8,815 nucleotides of DNA, taken from positions 1 through 8,815 of the forward strand of contig DKFQ01000057.1 of NCBI GenBank assembly GCA_002452425.1, given 5' to 3'. This stretch comes from Sulfurimonas sp. UBA6792. GTDB taxonomy: Bacteria; Campylobacterota; Campylobacteria; Campylobacterales; Sulfurimonadaceae. The notes under the pieces were generated by a model. It made no database searches and was not told the DNA's origin. It worked only from the letters and a program-made list of their open reading frames with translations. How positions within the stretch are numbered: position 1 is the stretch's first letter; every line of letters starts with the position of its first letter. Below are positions 1 through 6,013 of this stretch, piece after piece. The position numbers and the translations under genes are program-made.

Positions 1-743
1 ATTGTGTGGAGTGTTGAGAATACAAGGTGCCCTGTGTCTGCGGCATGAAGTGCCAACTCTATGGTCTCCCTATCCCTCATCTCACCGACAAGAATGATGT
101 CTGGATCTTCACGTAAAGCAGCTCTTAGCGCTCTATCAAAAGAGAGGGTATCTTGCCCCAGTGAACGCTGGTTGATAATGCAACCTCTATCTTTATGAAC
201 GAACTCAATAGGGTCTTCAATCGTTATAATATGCTTTTTATCCACTAAGTTAATCTCATGCACCATCGCGGCAAGTGTTGTTGATTTACCACTTCCCGTT
301 GTTCCGGTGACAAGTACAAGACCACGAGACTCTCTTGTAAACATTCGTACTGCTTCAGGATATTTCATCTCATCGATAGTTGGGATTTTCATAGGGATTA
401 CACGAAAGACAAAAGAGGGACCATCGGTTTGAAAAAAGATATTGACACGAAAACGGTTGCGCTCATCAAACTGATACACAAAGTCTATCTCTTTGTTCTC
501 AACAAATTCAGCGTATCTGCCTCGCAGCATCTCTTTTGCCAAAGTCATAGCATCATCATAGGACAATATGCTTCCAGAGAAGGGAACTATTGTTCCGTTT
601 ATTCTAGCGCGTATCACCCCATTTGATTTGACGTGCAAGTCACTACCGCCATTTTCGATGAGCTTTTTAAGATACTCTCTTACCTTTTTTATCTGCTCAA
701 ATGTTAACTGATTTATATCTACTTCATTTCTATTTTCACTCAT
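1..743 (-). CDS. pilT: PilT-type pilus retraction ATPase, 3' end outside the window
   Basis: Secretion-type hexameric ATPase that powers type IV pilus retraction (twitching motility) from the cytoplasmic face of the inner membrane. The 247 visible codons hold the N-terminal domain with GGSDLH near residues 33-38, a Walker A loop GTTGSGKST at 147-155 (K153), the DPDIILVGEMRD Walker B stretch around E221 and a His-box GHLVFSTLHT ending at the window edge. The TLHT His-box fits PilT better than PilU, as I recall those families. About 100-130 C-terminal residues should lie beyond base 1. The ATG at 743-741 overlaps the tal stop as ATGA and has a GGAG ribosome site at 752-749, so it is probably translationally coupled to tal. 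Other pilus genes are not in view. The family assignment is firm; PilT rather than a close paralogue is an inference. Confidence 0.93.
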   Translation of the reverse strand, partial: MSENRNEVDINQLTFEQIKKVREYLKKLIENGGSDLHVKSNGVIRARINGTIVPFSGSILSYDDAMTLAKEMLRGRYAEFVENKEIDFVYQFDERNRFRVNIFFQTDGPSFVFRVIPMKIPTIDEMKYPEAVRMFTRESRGLVLVTGTTGSGKSTTLAAMVHEINLVDKKHIITIEDPIEFVHKDRGCIINQRSLGQDTLSFDRALRAALREDPDIILVGEMRDRETIELALHAADTGHLVFSTLHT

Positions 744-1720
744 AATGACTCCAATATATCTTTAAATGCATCTTTAAAAGATTGTAATCCCTCTGCTATC
801 TGTTTTGCTAAAACAACATCAAAATCGACACCTAAACTCCTGATTTTTTCAAAGTGTTCTTCTATGATTTTTGGCTCAATCGGCAACACTTTTACTCGAA
901 ACCCATCTGTATGAAACGCCTTTATAGTCTCAATTGGAGCCGTGTTGACACTATTATACGCTAAAAGTTTCTCTATGTAGTAGTGTGCAGGAAGTGAATC
1001 ATCCTTGACACCCGTACTTGCAAAAAGAACTCTGCATCCATTAACATCCAACTTTTCAACTTCTGCATAGATGGCTGCACTGTTGTAGATACCGCTTAAA
1101 CCTGTTGCTACACCGTTTTTTGCAAGGAGTGCATCGAGCGCTCTATCGATACGGCTTACAAAAACGCTGATAACCGTGTCAACCTTAGAGCCATGCTCTT
1201 GCATCCCTTCTTTAAACGCTTTTGCACAAGCGAGAGCTTGTTCTTTTTGAAAAATAAGCGTTGCATTGACGGGAATGCCGCTACCTACAAGCGTACGCAT
1301 AGCAACATATCCTGCATGGGTAGCGGGAATTTTTATCATCACATTTTTGCGACCTATTTGAGCGAAAAGCCTTTTGCCCTCTTCTATGGTTGCCTCTGCA
1401 TCATCACAAAGATAAGGATCTACTTCGATACTCACATACCCATCATCACCTGCTTCATAAAGCGGTGCTAAGATATCTGCGGCTTTTTGAATATCATAAA
1501 TAGCAACCGCTTCATACTTCTCCTTAGGAGCCAAAGCACTTAAAGTAGCTAGCTGCTCCTTATAAGCACTTGAACTTAGTATCGCATTTTTAAAAATTGC
1601 CGGATTAGAGGTCGCTCCATTGACAATCCCCTGTGCAATCAACTCTCTAAACTCTTTATCCAGATACTCTCTCTCTATAAAATCAGCCCACAAAGAGAAC
1701 TTTAAATCTTCTATATACAC
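740..1720 (-). CDS. tal: Transaldolase
   Basis: Transfers a dihydroxyacetone unit between sedoheptulose-7-phosphate and glyceraldehyde-3-phosphate in the non-oxidative pentose phosphate pathway (cytoplasm). The 326-residue protein shows the family's blocks in order: LWADFI with the acid D13, TSNPAIF at 37-43, SIEVDP at 97-102, the Schiff-base lysine K130 in VMIKIPAT, then FVSRID and FASTGVK. It resembles the transaldolases of Campylobacter more than E. coli TalB. The start is a GTG at 1720-1718: no in-frame ATG precedes the conserved LWADFI, and an AAGGGG ribosome site lies 6 nt upstream. It follows the histidine kinase by 48 nt and overlaps pilT by 4 nt. A possible promoter of its own lies in the 48-nt gap. 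Confidence 0.95.
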   Translation of the reverse strand: MYIEDLKFSLWADFIEREYLDKEFRELIAQGIVNGATSNPAIFKNAILSSSAYKEQLATLSALAPKEKYEAVAIYDIQKAADILAPLYEAGDDGYVSIEVDPYLCDDAEATIEEGKRLFAQIGRKNVMIKIPATHAGYVAMRTLVGSGIPVNATLIFQKEQALACAKAFKEGMQEHGSKVDTVISVFVSRIDRALDALLAKNGVATGLSGIYNSAAIYAEVEKLDVNGCRVLFASTGVKDDSLPAHYYIEKLLAYNSVNTAPIETIKAFHTDGFRVKVLPIEPKIIEEHFEKIRSLGVDFDVVLAKQIAEGLQSFKDAFKDILESL

Positions 1721-1726
1721 GCAAAA

Positions 1727-1732
1727 CCCCTT
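1727..1732 (-). promoter_or_regulatory. Ribosome binding site deciding the GTG start of tal
   Basis: AAGGGG read on the minus strand, 6 nt before the GTG at 1720-1718. This spacing is ideal and supports the non-ATG start. Confidence 0.75.
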
Positions 1733-1746
1733 TTCTTCTTGGATAA

Positions 1747-1752
1747 ATTATA
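1747..1752 (-). promoter_or_regulatory. Possible -10 box of an internal promoter for tal-pilT
   Basis: A perfect TATAAT on the minus strand in the 48-nt gap between the kinase stop and the tal GTG. Transcription would begin near 1740, leaving a leader of about 20 nt that contains the tal ribosome site. There is no recognisable -35 box. Campylobacterota housekeeping promoters often lack one, so this does not exclude it, but a TATAAT in AT-rich DNA can also occur by chance. Confidence 0.4.
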
Positions 1753-1768
1753 TCTTATTTCGACTTTT

Positions 1769-3169
1769 TTAGCCCATATGCATTGGTATTTTTATAGTAA
1801 ATGTTGTCTCATTGGAAGTAGTTTGCACCTCTATGGTACCGCCGAACTGTTTTTCTATAATCATTTTACTCATGTAAAGCCCAAGCCCCGTACCATTTTT
1901 GCCCTTAGTGCTAAAATAGGGTTCAAAGAGACGAGGAAGATGCTCTTTTACGATTCCTCCAGCATTGTCTGCTATGGAGACTACTATATATTCTCCTTCC
2001 ACCACGGTATCAATAGCAATAAAAGGGTTTGGAGATTTTACTTCATTGTGTGCATCAATCGCATTATTTAAAATATTGAGAATCACCTGAACAAACTCGT
2101 TGACATAAGTCCTTAAAACCAAATCAGCATGTTTACTAACGCTTATTTTTATACCTCTGTCTTGCACTCTTGTTATCGCAAAGTTGAGCGCTCTTTGAAG
2201 CAATTCATGAAGTTCAATACTCACGACTTCTTTATTTGGGCGGAAGTAAGTTTGAAAATCATCCACGGTTTCGGAGAGATAGATGATAGTGTTACTAATA
2301 TTGCTCAGCGCTTCATCTACATCCTTACATCGTCGTTCATTATTGAGCATATGCTTAAGCTGCAAATTGGCGATTTGTAGTGTTATGGTCGAGAGTGGCT
2401 GCCTCCACTGATGCGCTATCATGCTTATCATCTCCCCCATTACCGCCTGTTTGGACTGCACCTCAAGGATTTGGTCTTTTCTCCTAAGCTCCTCTAGTTT
2501 TTGCTCTACTACCACCTCAAGCGACTCATTGAGCTTGATGAGTTCCATGGTTTTATCTTTGACCTGTTTTTCAAGTTCAGAGTTAAAATTTTTCAGCATC
2601 TCTTGTTGTTGCAAGATCGTCGTTTTTGCCTCGTCAATCTTTTTCTTGTAAAAGTAGATAATAATGCTCACGATAACCAGAACAAAGGAGATATAAAATA
2701 TCTGATACAAAGAGTATTTAACATCTATAAAACTCTGCAGCGGTGCAATCAAGAGCATTACAAGAATAAAAAGAAGCCAGTAGATGGAATGGATGGTCTT
2801 TTGAAAATAGAGTAAAATAATGGGATACGTAAATATCCAAAGATGTTTTAAATCATAAGGATGGCTAAGATAAATAAGGAAAAGAAATAAAAAAGTATAT
2901 TGCAGCGTCATGCCCATAGCAAAAAATTCGAAAAAATTGCGATATTTGCGAAGAGCAAAAAACATTACAAAGTTTATACAAAGCAGAGTGATTTCCAGAG
3001 GAATAAAATCATGCAAATCCCGTATATAGTTGCCAATAATCCCAAAAACAAGCCCTGCCGTTGAGAGTAAAATACCGATATTTACCATCTGGTATCTATT
3101 TTTCAGCTCATGCTCTGATGCATCAAATGCCCAGCCGCTTGTAAAAAAATCTTTTATTTTTAGTAGCAT
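1769..3169 (-). CDS. Membrane sensor histidine kinase, signal unknown, no partner regulator nearby
   Basis: A 466-residue sensor kinase. Residues 29-173 hold about six hydrophobic membrane segments (roughly 29-49, 56-73, 80-101, 110-122, 129-144, 154-174) with short loops, so no large periplasmic sensor domain. A charged, probably coiled-coil helix follows at 176-240, then the HisKA H-box AHQWRQPLST with the predicted phospho-acceptor H253, the N-box NNAIDA (N369), the G1 box DNAGG (D401), the F-box FEPYFSTK and the G2 box GTGLGL at 426-431. All catalytic boxes are present, so the kinase should be active. The ATG at 3169-3167 is chosen because AGGGGAG precedes it by 4 nt; an upstream in-frame start would overlap pabB by about 50 nt. 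It begins 13 nt after pabB. No response regulator gene is visible, so it is an orphan in this window. The signal cannot be read from sequence. Confidence 0.92.
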   Translation of the reverse strand: MLLKIKDFFTSGWAFDASEHELKNRYQMVNIGILLSTAGLVFGIIGNYIRDLHDFIPLEITLLCINFVMFFALRKYRNFFEFFAMGMTLQYTFLFLFLIYLSHPYDLKHLWIFTYPIILLYFQKTIHSIYWLLFILVMLLIAPLQSFIDVKYSLYQIFYISFVLVIVSIIIYFYKKKIDEAKTTILQQQEMLKNFNSELEKQVKDKTMELIKLNESLEVVVEQKLEELRRKDQILEVQSKQAVMGEMISMIAHQWRQPLSTITLQIANLQLKHMLNNERRCKDVDEALSNISNTIIYLSETVDDFQTYFRPNKEVVSIELHELLQRALNFAITRVQDRGIKISVSKHADLVLRTYVNEFVQVILNILNNAIDAHNEVKSPNPFIAIDTVVEGEYIVVSIADNAGGIVKEHLPRLFEPYFSTKGKNGTGLGLYMSKMIIEKQFGGTIEVQTTSNETTFTIKIPMHMG

Positions 3170-3173
3170 ATAG

Positions 3174-3180
3174 CTCCCCT
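3174..3180 (-). promoter_or_regulatory. Strong ribosome binding site of the histidine kinase
   Basis: AGGGGAG on the minus strand, 4 nt before the ATG at 3169 and within the 13-nt gap after the pabB stop. It settles the kinase start in favour of this ATG rather than one inside pabB. Confidence 0.8.
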
Positions 3181-3182
3181 TT

Positions 3183-4121
3183 TTATGGCAGATAAACTTT
3201 ATCCAAAAGTTCATTATACTCGCTTTGCGCATCACTGTCCAAAGTTATACCGCCGCCGCTTTTATAAACATAGCCATCTTTTACTTTCTGCACAAATCGT
3301 ATCATAACCGCACTATCAAGTGTTTTGCCGTCATACACGCCAAACACACCGCTAAAAAACCCTCTCTCATACCCCTCAACCGCATCGATAATCTCCAAAG
3401 TACTCCTCTTTGGCGCACCGCTGATACTTCCTGCTGGCAAAAGCAAACGCAAAATATCGCCGATTCTCTCATGCCAGCCATCCCCGACATCTCCGCTTAT
3501 GTGAGAGCTTACATGCAAAAGTTTTTTCGCCCCCGCTTCTATCTCATGAACATATCTAAACTTCTCGACTCTCACCTCTTTTGCCACGATGGAGAGGTCG
3601 TTTCTTAAGAGGTCAACAACCATAACATGTTCTGCCATCTCTTTTTGGTTGGCTAAGATGCTCTCTTTGGCATTTGGCAGTGATGCGTCAATCGTCCCTT
3701 TCATGGGAAAAGTGGAGATTTTAGAACCCTCTATCTGGATAAATTTTTCAGGAGAGAAACAGACGAACTCATCTTTATATCTGAGCTTATAGTGGGCATT
3801 GGCACACCCAAATATCTCTTTGAGAGAGAGCGGAGTTTTTATAAATGAGGGTTGCGTTAGATTTAAAAGGTATGTTTCGCCTGCTTTTATCTTCTCAATG
3901 ACAAAATCAAACTTTTTTTTATAGTCTCTAAAGTCTGCGCCCTTTTTCTCTAAAAAATCCGCATGCTCTTTTACTTCATACTCTTCATCTATGCAAAATT
4001 CGATATCGTTCGCTTCAAGCCCACACAAAGCAGAAGCTATGATATTTTGAGCCTTAAAATCGACTATAAACAAAAAAGGCTCTCTTTTTGCACCAAGAGA
4101 GTTTAAATCATCAAATGTCAT
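3183..4121 (-). CDS. pabB: Aminodeoxychorismate synthase component I (PabB), compact form
   Basis: Converts chorismate to 4-amino-4-deoxychorismate, the first step to p-aminobenzoate and folate, using ammonia from a PabA partner that is not in the window. The 312 residues cover the chorismate-binding fold: SPEKF, PMKGT at 139-143, DLLRND at 170-175, GSISGAPK at 231-238, and GGGI with DSD and EYNE at 289-304. The lysine of PMKGT (K141) is the residue that distinguishes PabB from anthranilate synthase TrpE, which has PIAGT. At 312 residues it lacks most of the N-terminal domain of E. coli PabB (about 450) and carries no fused PabC lyase or glutaminase. The ATG at 4121 overlaps the pyrB end by 11 nt and has no clear ribosome site, which points to coupling. 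A farther start at 4211 would add a Trp-rich stretch encoded within pyrB and is unlikely. Confidence 0.93.
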   Translation of the reverse strand: MTFDDLNSLGAKREPFLFIVDFKAQNIIASALCGLEANDIEFCIDEEYEVKEHADFLEKKGADFRDYKKKFDFVIEKIKAGETYLLNLTQPSFIKTPLSLKEIFGCANAHYKLRYKDEFVCFSPEKFIQIEGSKISTFPMKGTIDASLPNAKESILANQKEMAEHVMVVDLLRNDLSIVAKEVRVEKFRYVHEIEAGAKKLLHVSSHISGDVGDGWHERIGDILRLLLPAGSISGAPKRSTLEIIDAVEGYERGFFSGVFGVYDGKTLDSAVMIRFVQKVKDGYVYKSGGGITLDSDAQSEYNELLDKVYLP

Positions 4122-4986
4122 TAATGAGTTTTTTAAGCACAGCCATTCTAATCGCCACACCGTTTGAGACCTGCTCCAAAACTTTACATCTTTTATCTGC
4201 CAAAAGTGCATCGCAAATATCTATATTTCTATGAACAGGTCCGGGATGAAGCAAGATGATATCCCTATCTCCCACAACCTCCGAGGTTATGCAAAAATCA
4301 CTCGCATAATCTTTGAGCGATGCGTAAGTTTGCGAAGAGTGTCTCTCCGTCTGGGTTCTAAGGCTCATGATGGCATCCACTTCATCGATTACCTCATTTA
4401 TATAGTGCGTCGTTCTTAGGTTGGTTTTTGGCAAAAACTGCGGTGGTGCTACTAAAATCACCTCCATGCCAAAGCGAGTAAGCAGTTCGATATTGGAGTT
4501 TGCAACTCTTGAATTTTTTATATCTCCGACTATCGCTATCTTTTTTCCTTTTACATCTCCGAAATGTTTTTTAAGAGTAAAAAGGTCTAAAAGTGCCTGT
4601 GTCGGGTGCGCATGTGCGCCGTCCCCCGCATTTATGATAGAGGCTTTGGTGTGGTTTGAGAGGATTTTTGGCACACCTGAGTTTTGATGTCGCACGATGA
4701 TGGCATGAGGACCCATCGCATCAAGATTCATAGCCGTATCGACAAGCGTTTCACCCTTTTTTGTAGAGCTGTTTGCCACATCAAGATGAACTATCTCCGC
4801 CCCCAGCCTCTTAGCCGCTATCTCAAAAGAGCTTCTCGTTCTTGTCGAGTTTTCAAAAAAGAGCGTAATTATGATTTTATCCCTTAAAATCCTCTCAAAT
4901 CTGCCATCGCTAAAAAGCTTTGCATCCTCCAAAATCGACTCTATCTCTGAAGTCGTAAAATCATCCGTGCGAATTAAATGTTTCAT
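4111..4986 (-). CDS. pyrB: Aspartate carbamoyltransferase catalytic subunit
   Basis: Makes N-carbamoyl-L-aspartate from carbamoyl phosphate and aspartate, the committed step of pyrimidine synthesis. The 291-residue protein is intact. The carbamoyl-phosphate loop is STRTR at 47-51 within FFENSTRTRSSFE; S74 and K77 form the loop contributed by the neighbouring subunit of the trimer; R99, H127-P-T-Q130, R160 in KNSRVANS, and HPGP at 247-250 complete the active site. The HPGPVHR block resembles the Bacillus-type HPAPVNR rather than the E. coli HPLPR form. No regulatory subunit gene pyrI is adjacent. The ATG at 4986 is preceded by AAAGAG and lies 21 nt after the bioD stop; the 3' end overlaps pabB. 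I see no attenuator or other pyrimidine-responsive leader before it. Confidence 0.96.
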   Translation of the reverse strand: MKHLIRTDDFTTSEIESILEDAKLFSDGRFERILRDKIIITLFFENSTRTRSSFEIAAKRLGAEIVHLDVANSSTKKGETLVDTAMNLDAMGPHAIIVRHQNSGVPKILSNHTKASIINAGDGAHAHPTQALLDLFTLKKHFGDVKGKKIAIVGDIKNSRVANSNIELLTRFGMEVILVAPPQFLPKTNLRTTHYINEVIDEVDAIMSLRTQTERHSSQTYASLKDYASDFCITSEVVGDRDIILLHPGPVHRNIDICDALLADKRCKVLEQVSNGVAIRMAVLKKLINDI

Positions 4987-5007
4987 AATGCTCTTTTTTC
5001 AAAAAAT

Positions 5008-5655
5008 TTATAAATTATACAAGACATCACATATTTTTTCAATATCACGCCCCACTTCAAGCACCTCAAAACCCGTTTGCACAAAGTAAGGCTTAGAGAG
5101 AGTAGCAAAACTGCCGTCATTTTCTTTGCAATTAAACGCAACAGCGTGTGCTATCTTCTTATCTTCAAGAGCCTTTTTACTAAGCAGCGTATCGTTTATG
5201 CAGCCAAGAGAGCAGTGCGTAACCAAAAGCGCAACCGCATTAAGCTTTTGTATCAAATCAATCATCATGGTATCTGCATCAACAGGCACATAAAGCCCAC
5301 CTGCCCCCTCGATGATGATGACATCACAAAAAGCCTCAAGCTCTTCAATCTTCTTTTGGACAATTTTTCTATCAAAAGGGGTATTGCAAGATGCCACAAA
5401 CGGAGCCGCCGCCATCTCGTACATTATAGGGACTATATCCTCAACCTCCAAGTGCCACAGCTTTGGATTGAGCGCTTTTATAGTCCCTAAAAGCTCCTCC
5501 CCATCCTCCGCATACCCATCCAAAACCCCAGTTTCAATAGGCTTTATAACCCCAACACTCAACCCACGAGCGGCAAACTCCCTCAATAATAGCTTTGTTA
5601 CATAGGTCTTACCGATATTTGTATTTGTAGCAGTCACAAAAATTCGTTTCGTCAT
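5008..5655 (-). CDS. bioD: ATP-dependent dethiobiotin synthetase
   Basis: Closes the ureido ring of dethiobiotin from 7,8-diaminopelargonic acid, CO2 and ATP, the penultimate step of biotin synthesis, acting as a cytoplasmic dimer. The 215-residue protein starts with the P-loop TATNTNIGKT (K16, T17). It has K38 in IKP, D51 in the acidic loop, the EGAGG motif at 116-120 and the LGCIND block that contacts the nucleotide base. The ATG at 5655 sits right before the family's usual KRIFVT start and has a weak AGAGA ribosome site 5 nt upstream. A TTG at 5697 would add 14 residues without family support and would nearly remove the leader, so I reject it. It is the first gene of the leftward operon and is separated from the other biotin genes, none of which are in view. 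Confidence 0.94.
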   Translation of the reverse strand: MTKRIFVTATNTNIGKTYVTKLLLREFAARGLSVGVIKPIETGVLDGYAEDGEELLGTIKALNPKLWHLEVEDIVPIMYEMAAAPFVASCNTPFDRKIVQKKIEELEAFCDVIIIEGAGGLYVPVDADTMMIDLIQKLNAVALLVTHCSLGCINDTLLSKKALEDKKIAHAVAFNCKENDGSFATLSKPYFVQTGFEVLEVGRDIEKICDVLYNL

Positions 5656-5672
5656 AATTATCTCTATTTCGT

Positions 5673-5678
5673 TATAAT
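5673..5678 (+). promoter_or_regulatory. Likely -10 box of the clpS-clpA-aat promoter
   Basis: A perfect TATAAT in the 58-bp spacer. A start near 5685 would give a leader of about 29 nt carrying AGGAAA 3 nt before the clpS ATG. No -35 consensus is evident, as is common in Campylobacterota. Confidence 0.5.
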
Positions 5679-5699
5679 TTTTTTCAATAAGAGACAAAT

Positions 5700-5705
5700 A
5701 TTATA
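5700..5705 (-). promoter_or_regulatory. Likely -10 box of the bioD operon promoter
   Basis: A perfect TATAAT on the minus strand. A start near 5693 would give a leader of about 38 nt to the bioD ATG. No -35 consensus is seen at the expected distance, where the clpS coding region begins. The box adjoins the clpS ribosome site AGGAAA (5705-5710), so polymerase here would sit across the clpS start. Confidence 0.5.
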
Positions 5706-5713
5706 GGAAATTT

Positions 5714-6013
5714 ATGGCAACGAATACAGAATTAGAGGCTATCTGCGAGATATCGCTGAAATCCCCAAAAAAATACAAAGTGCTTCTTTTAAATGACGAC
5801 TATACCTCTATGGAATTTGTTATTGATGTGTTAGTGCGCATCTTTCATAAAAATTTTCAAGAAGCGGAGGTAATTATGCTTCAAGTGCACGAGAGCGGCA
5901 AAGGAGTGTGTGGCATCTACACACACGAAATTGCTGAAACCAAAATAGCACAAGTCCACCAAAGAGCAAGAGATAACGGCTTCCCGCTAAGAGCACAAAT
6001 GGAGGAGGAGTGA
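5714..6013 (+). CDS. clpS: ClpS, N-degron adaptor of the ClpAP protease
   Basis: Binds proteins with destabilising N-terminal residues (Leu, Phe, Tyr, Trp) and hands them to ClpA. The 99-residue protein covers the whole ClpS core. The pocket residues are visible: N27-D28-D29 in LLNDDYTSMEFV, T31 and the gatekeeper M33, then M55, V58 and H59 in MLQVHESGKG. The following YTHEIAETK block is also typical. The N-terminal arm before the core is about 20 residues, somewhat shorter than in E. coli (106 residues in all); this arm is the part that engages the ClpA pore in E. coli. The ATG is preceded by AGGAAA. It is the first gene of the operon and its stop overlaps the clpA start. Confidence 0.95.
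   Translation: MATNTELEAICEISLKSPKKYKVLLLNDDYTSMEFVIDVLVRIFHKNFQEAEVIMLQVHESGKGVCGIYTHEIAETKIAQVHQRARDNGFPLRAQMEEE
6001..6010 (+). promoter_or_regulatory. Ribosome binding site of clpA inside the end of clpS
   Basis: A purine block GGAGGAGGAG encodes the last Glu codons of ClpS and matches the anti-Shine-Dalgarno sequence strongly. It places the clpA start at the ATG of 6013-6015, in a TGATG overlap with the clpS stop. The GTG at 6010 would leave too little spacing. Confidence 0.75.

Noticed and set aside
429..626. 65-codon plus-strand frame opposite pilT
   Set aside because: Antisense to the conserved PilT N-terminal domain; no start signal or recognisable product.
1721..1768. Terminator between the kinase gene and tal
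   Set aside because: I could not find a GC-rich inverted repeat followed by a T-run in this gap on the minus strand.
4122..4211. Longer PabB starting at the ATG of 4211
   Set aside because: The extra 30 residues are Trp-rich, unlike PabB, and lie wholly within conserved pyrB coding sequence in another frame.
5077..5490. 137-codon plus-strand frame opposite bioD
   Set aside because: BioD motifs run on the other strand through the same bases; the plus-strand product is basic, Arg/His-rich and unrecognisable, as expected of a shadow frame.
5656..5697. BioD extended to a TTG at 5697
   Set aside because: The 14 added residues have no family support, and the ATG at 5655 gives the usual KRIFVT start before the P-loop.
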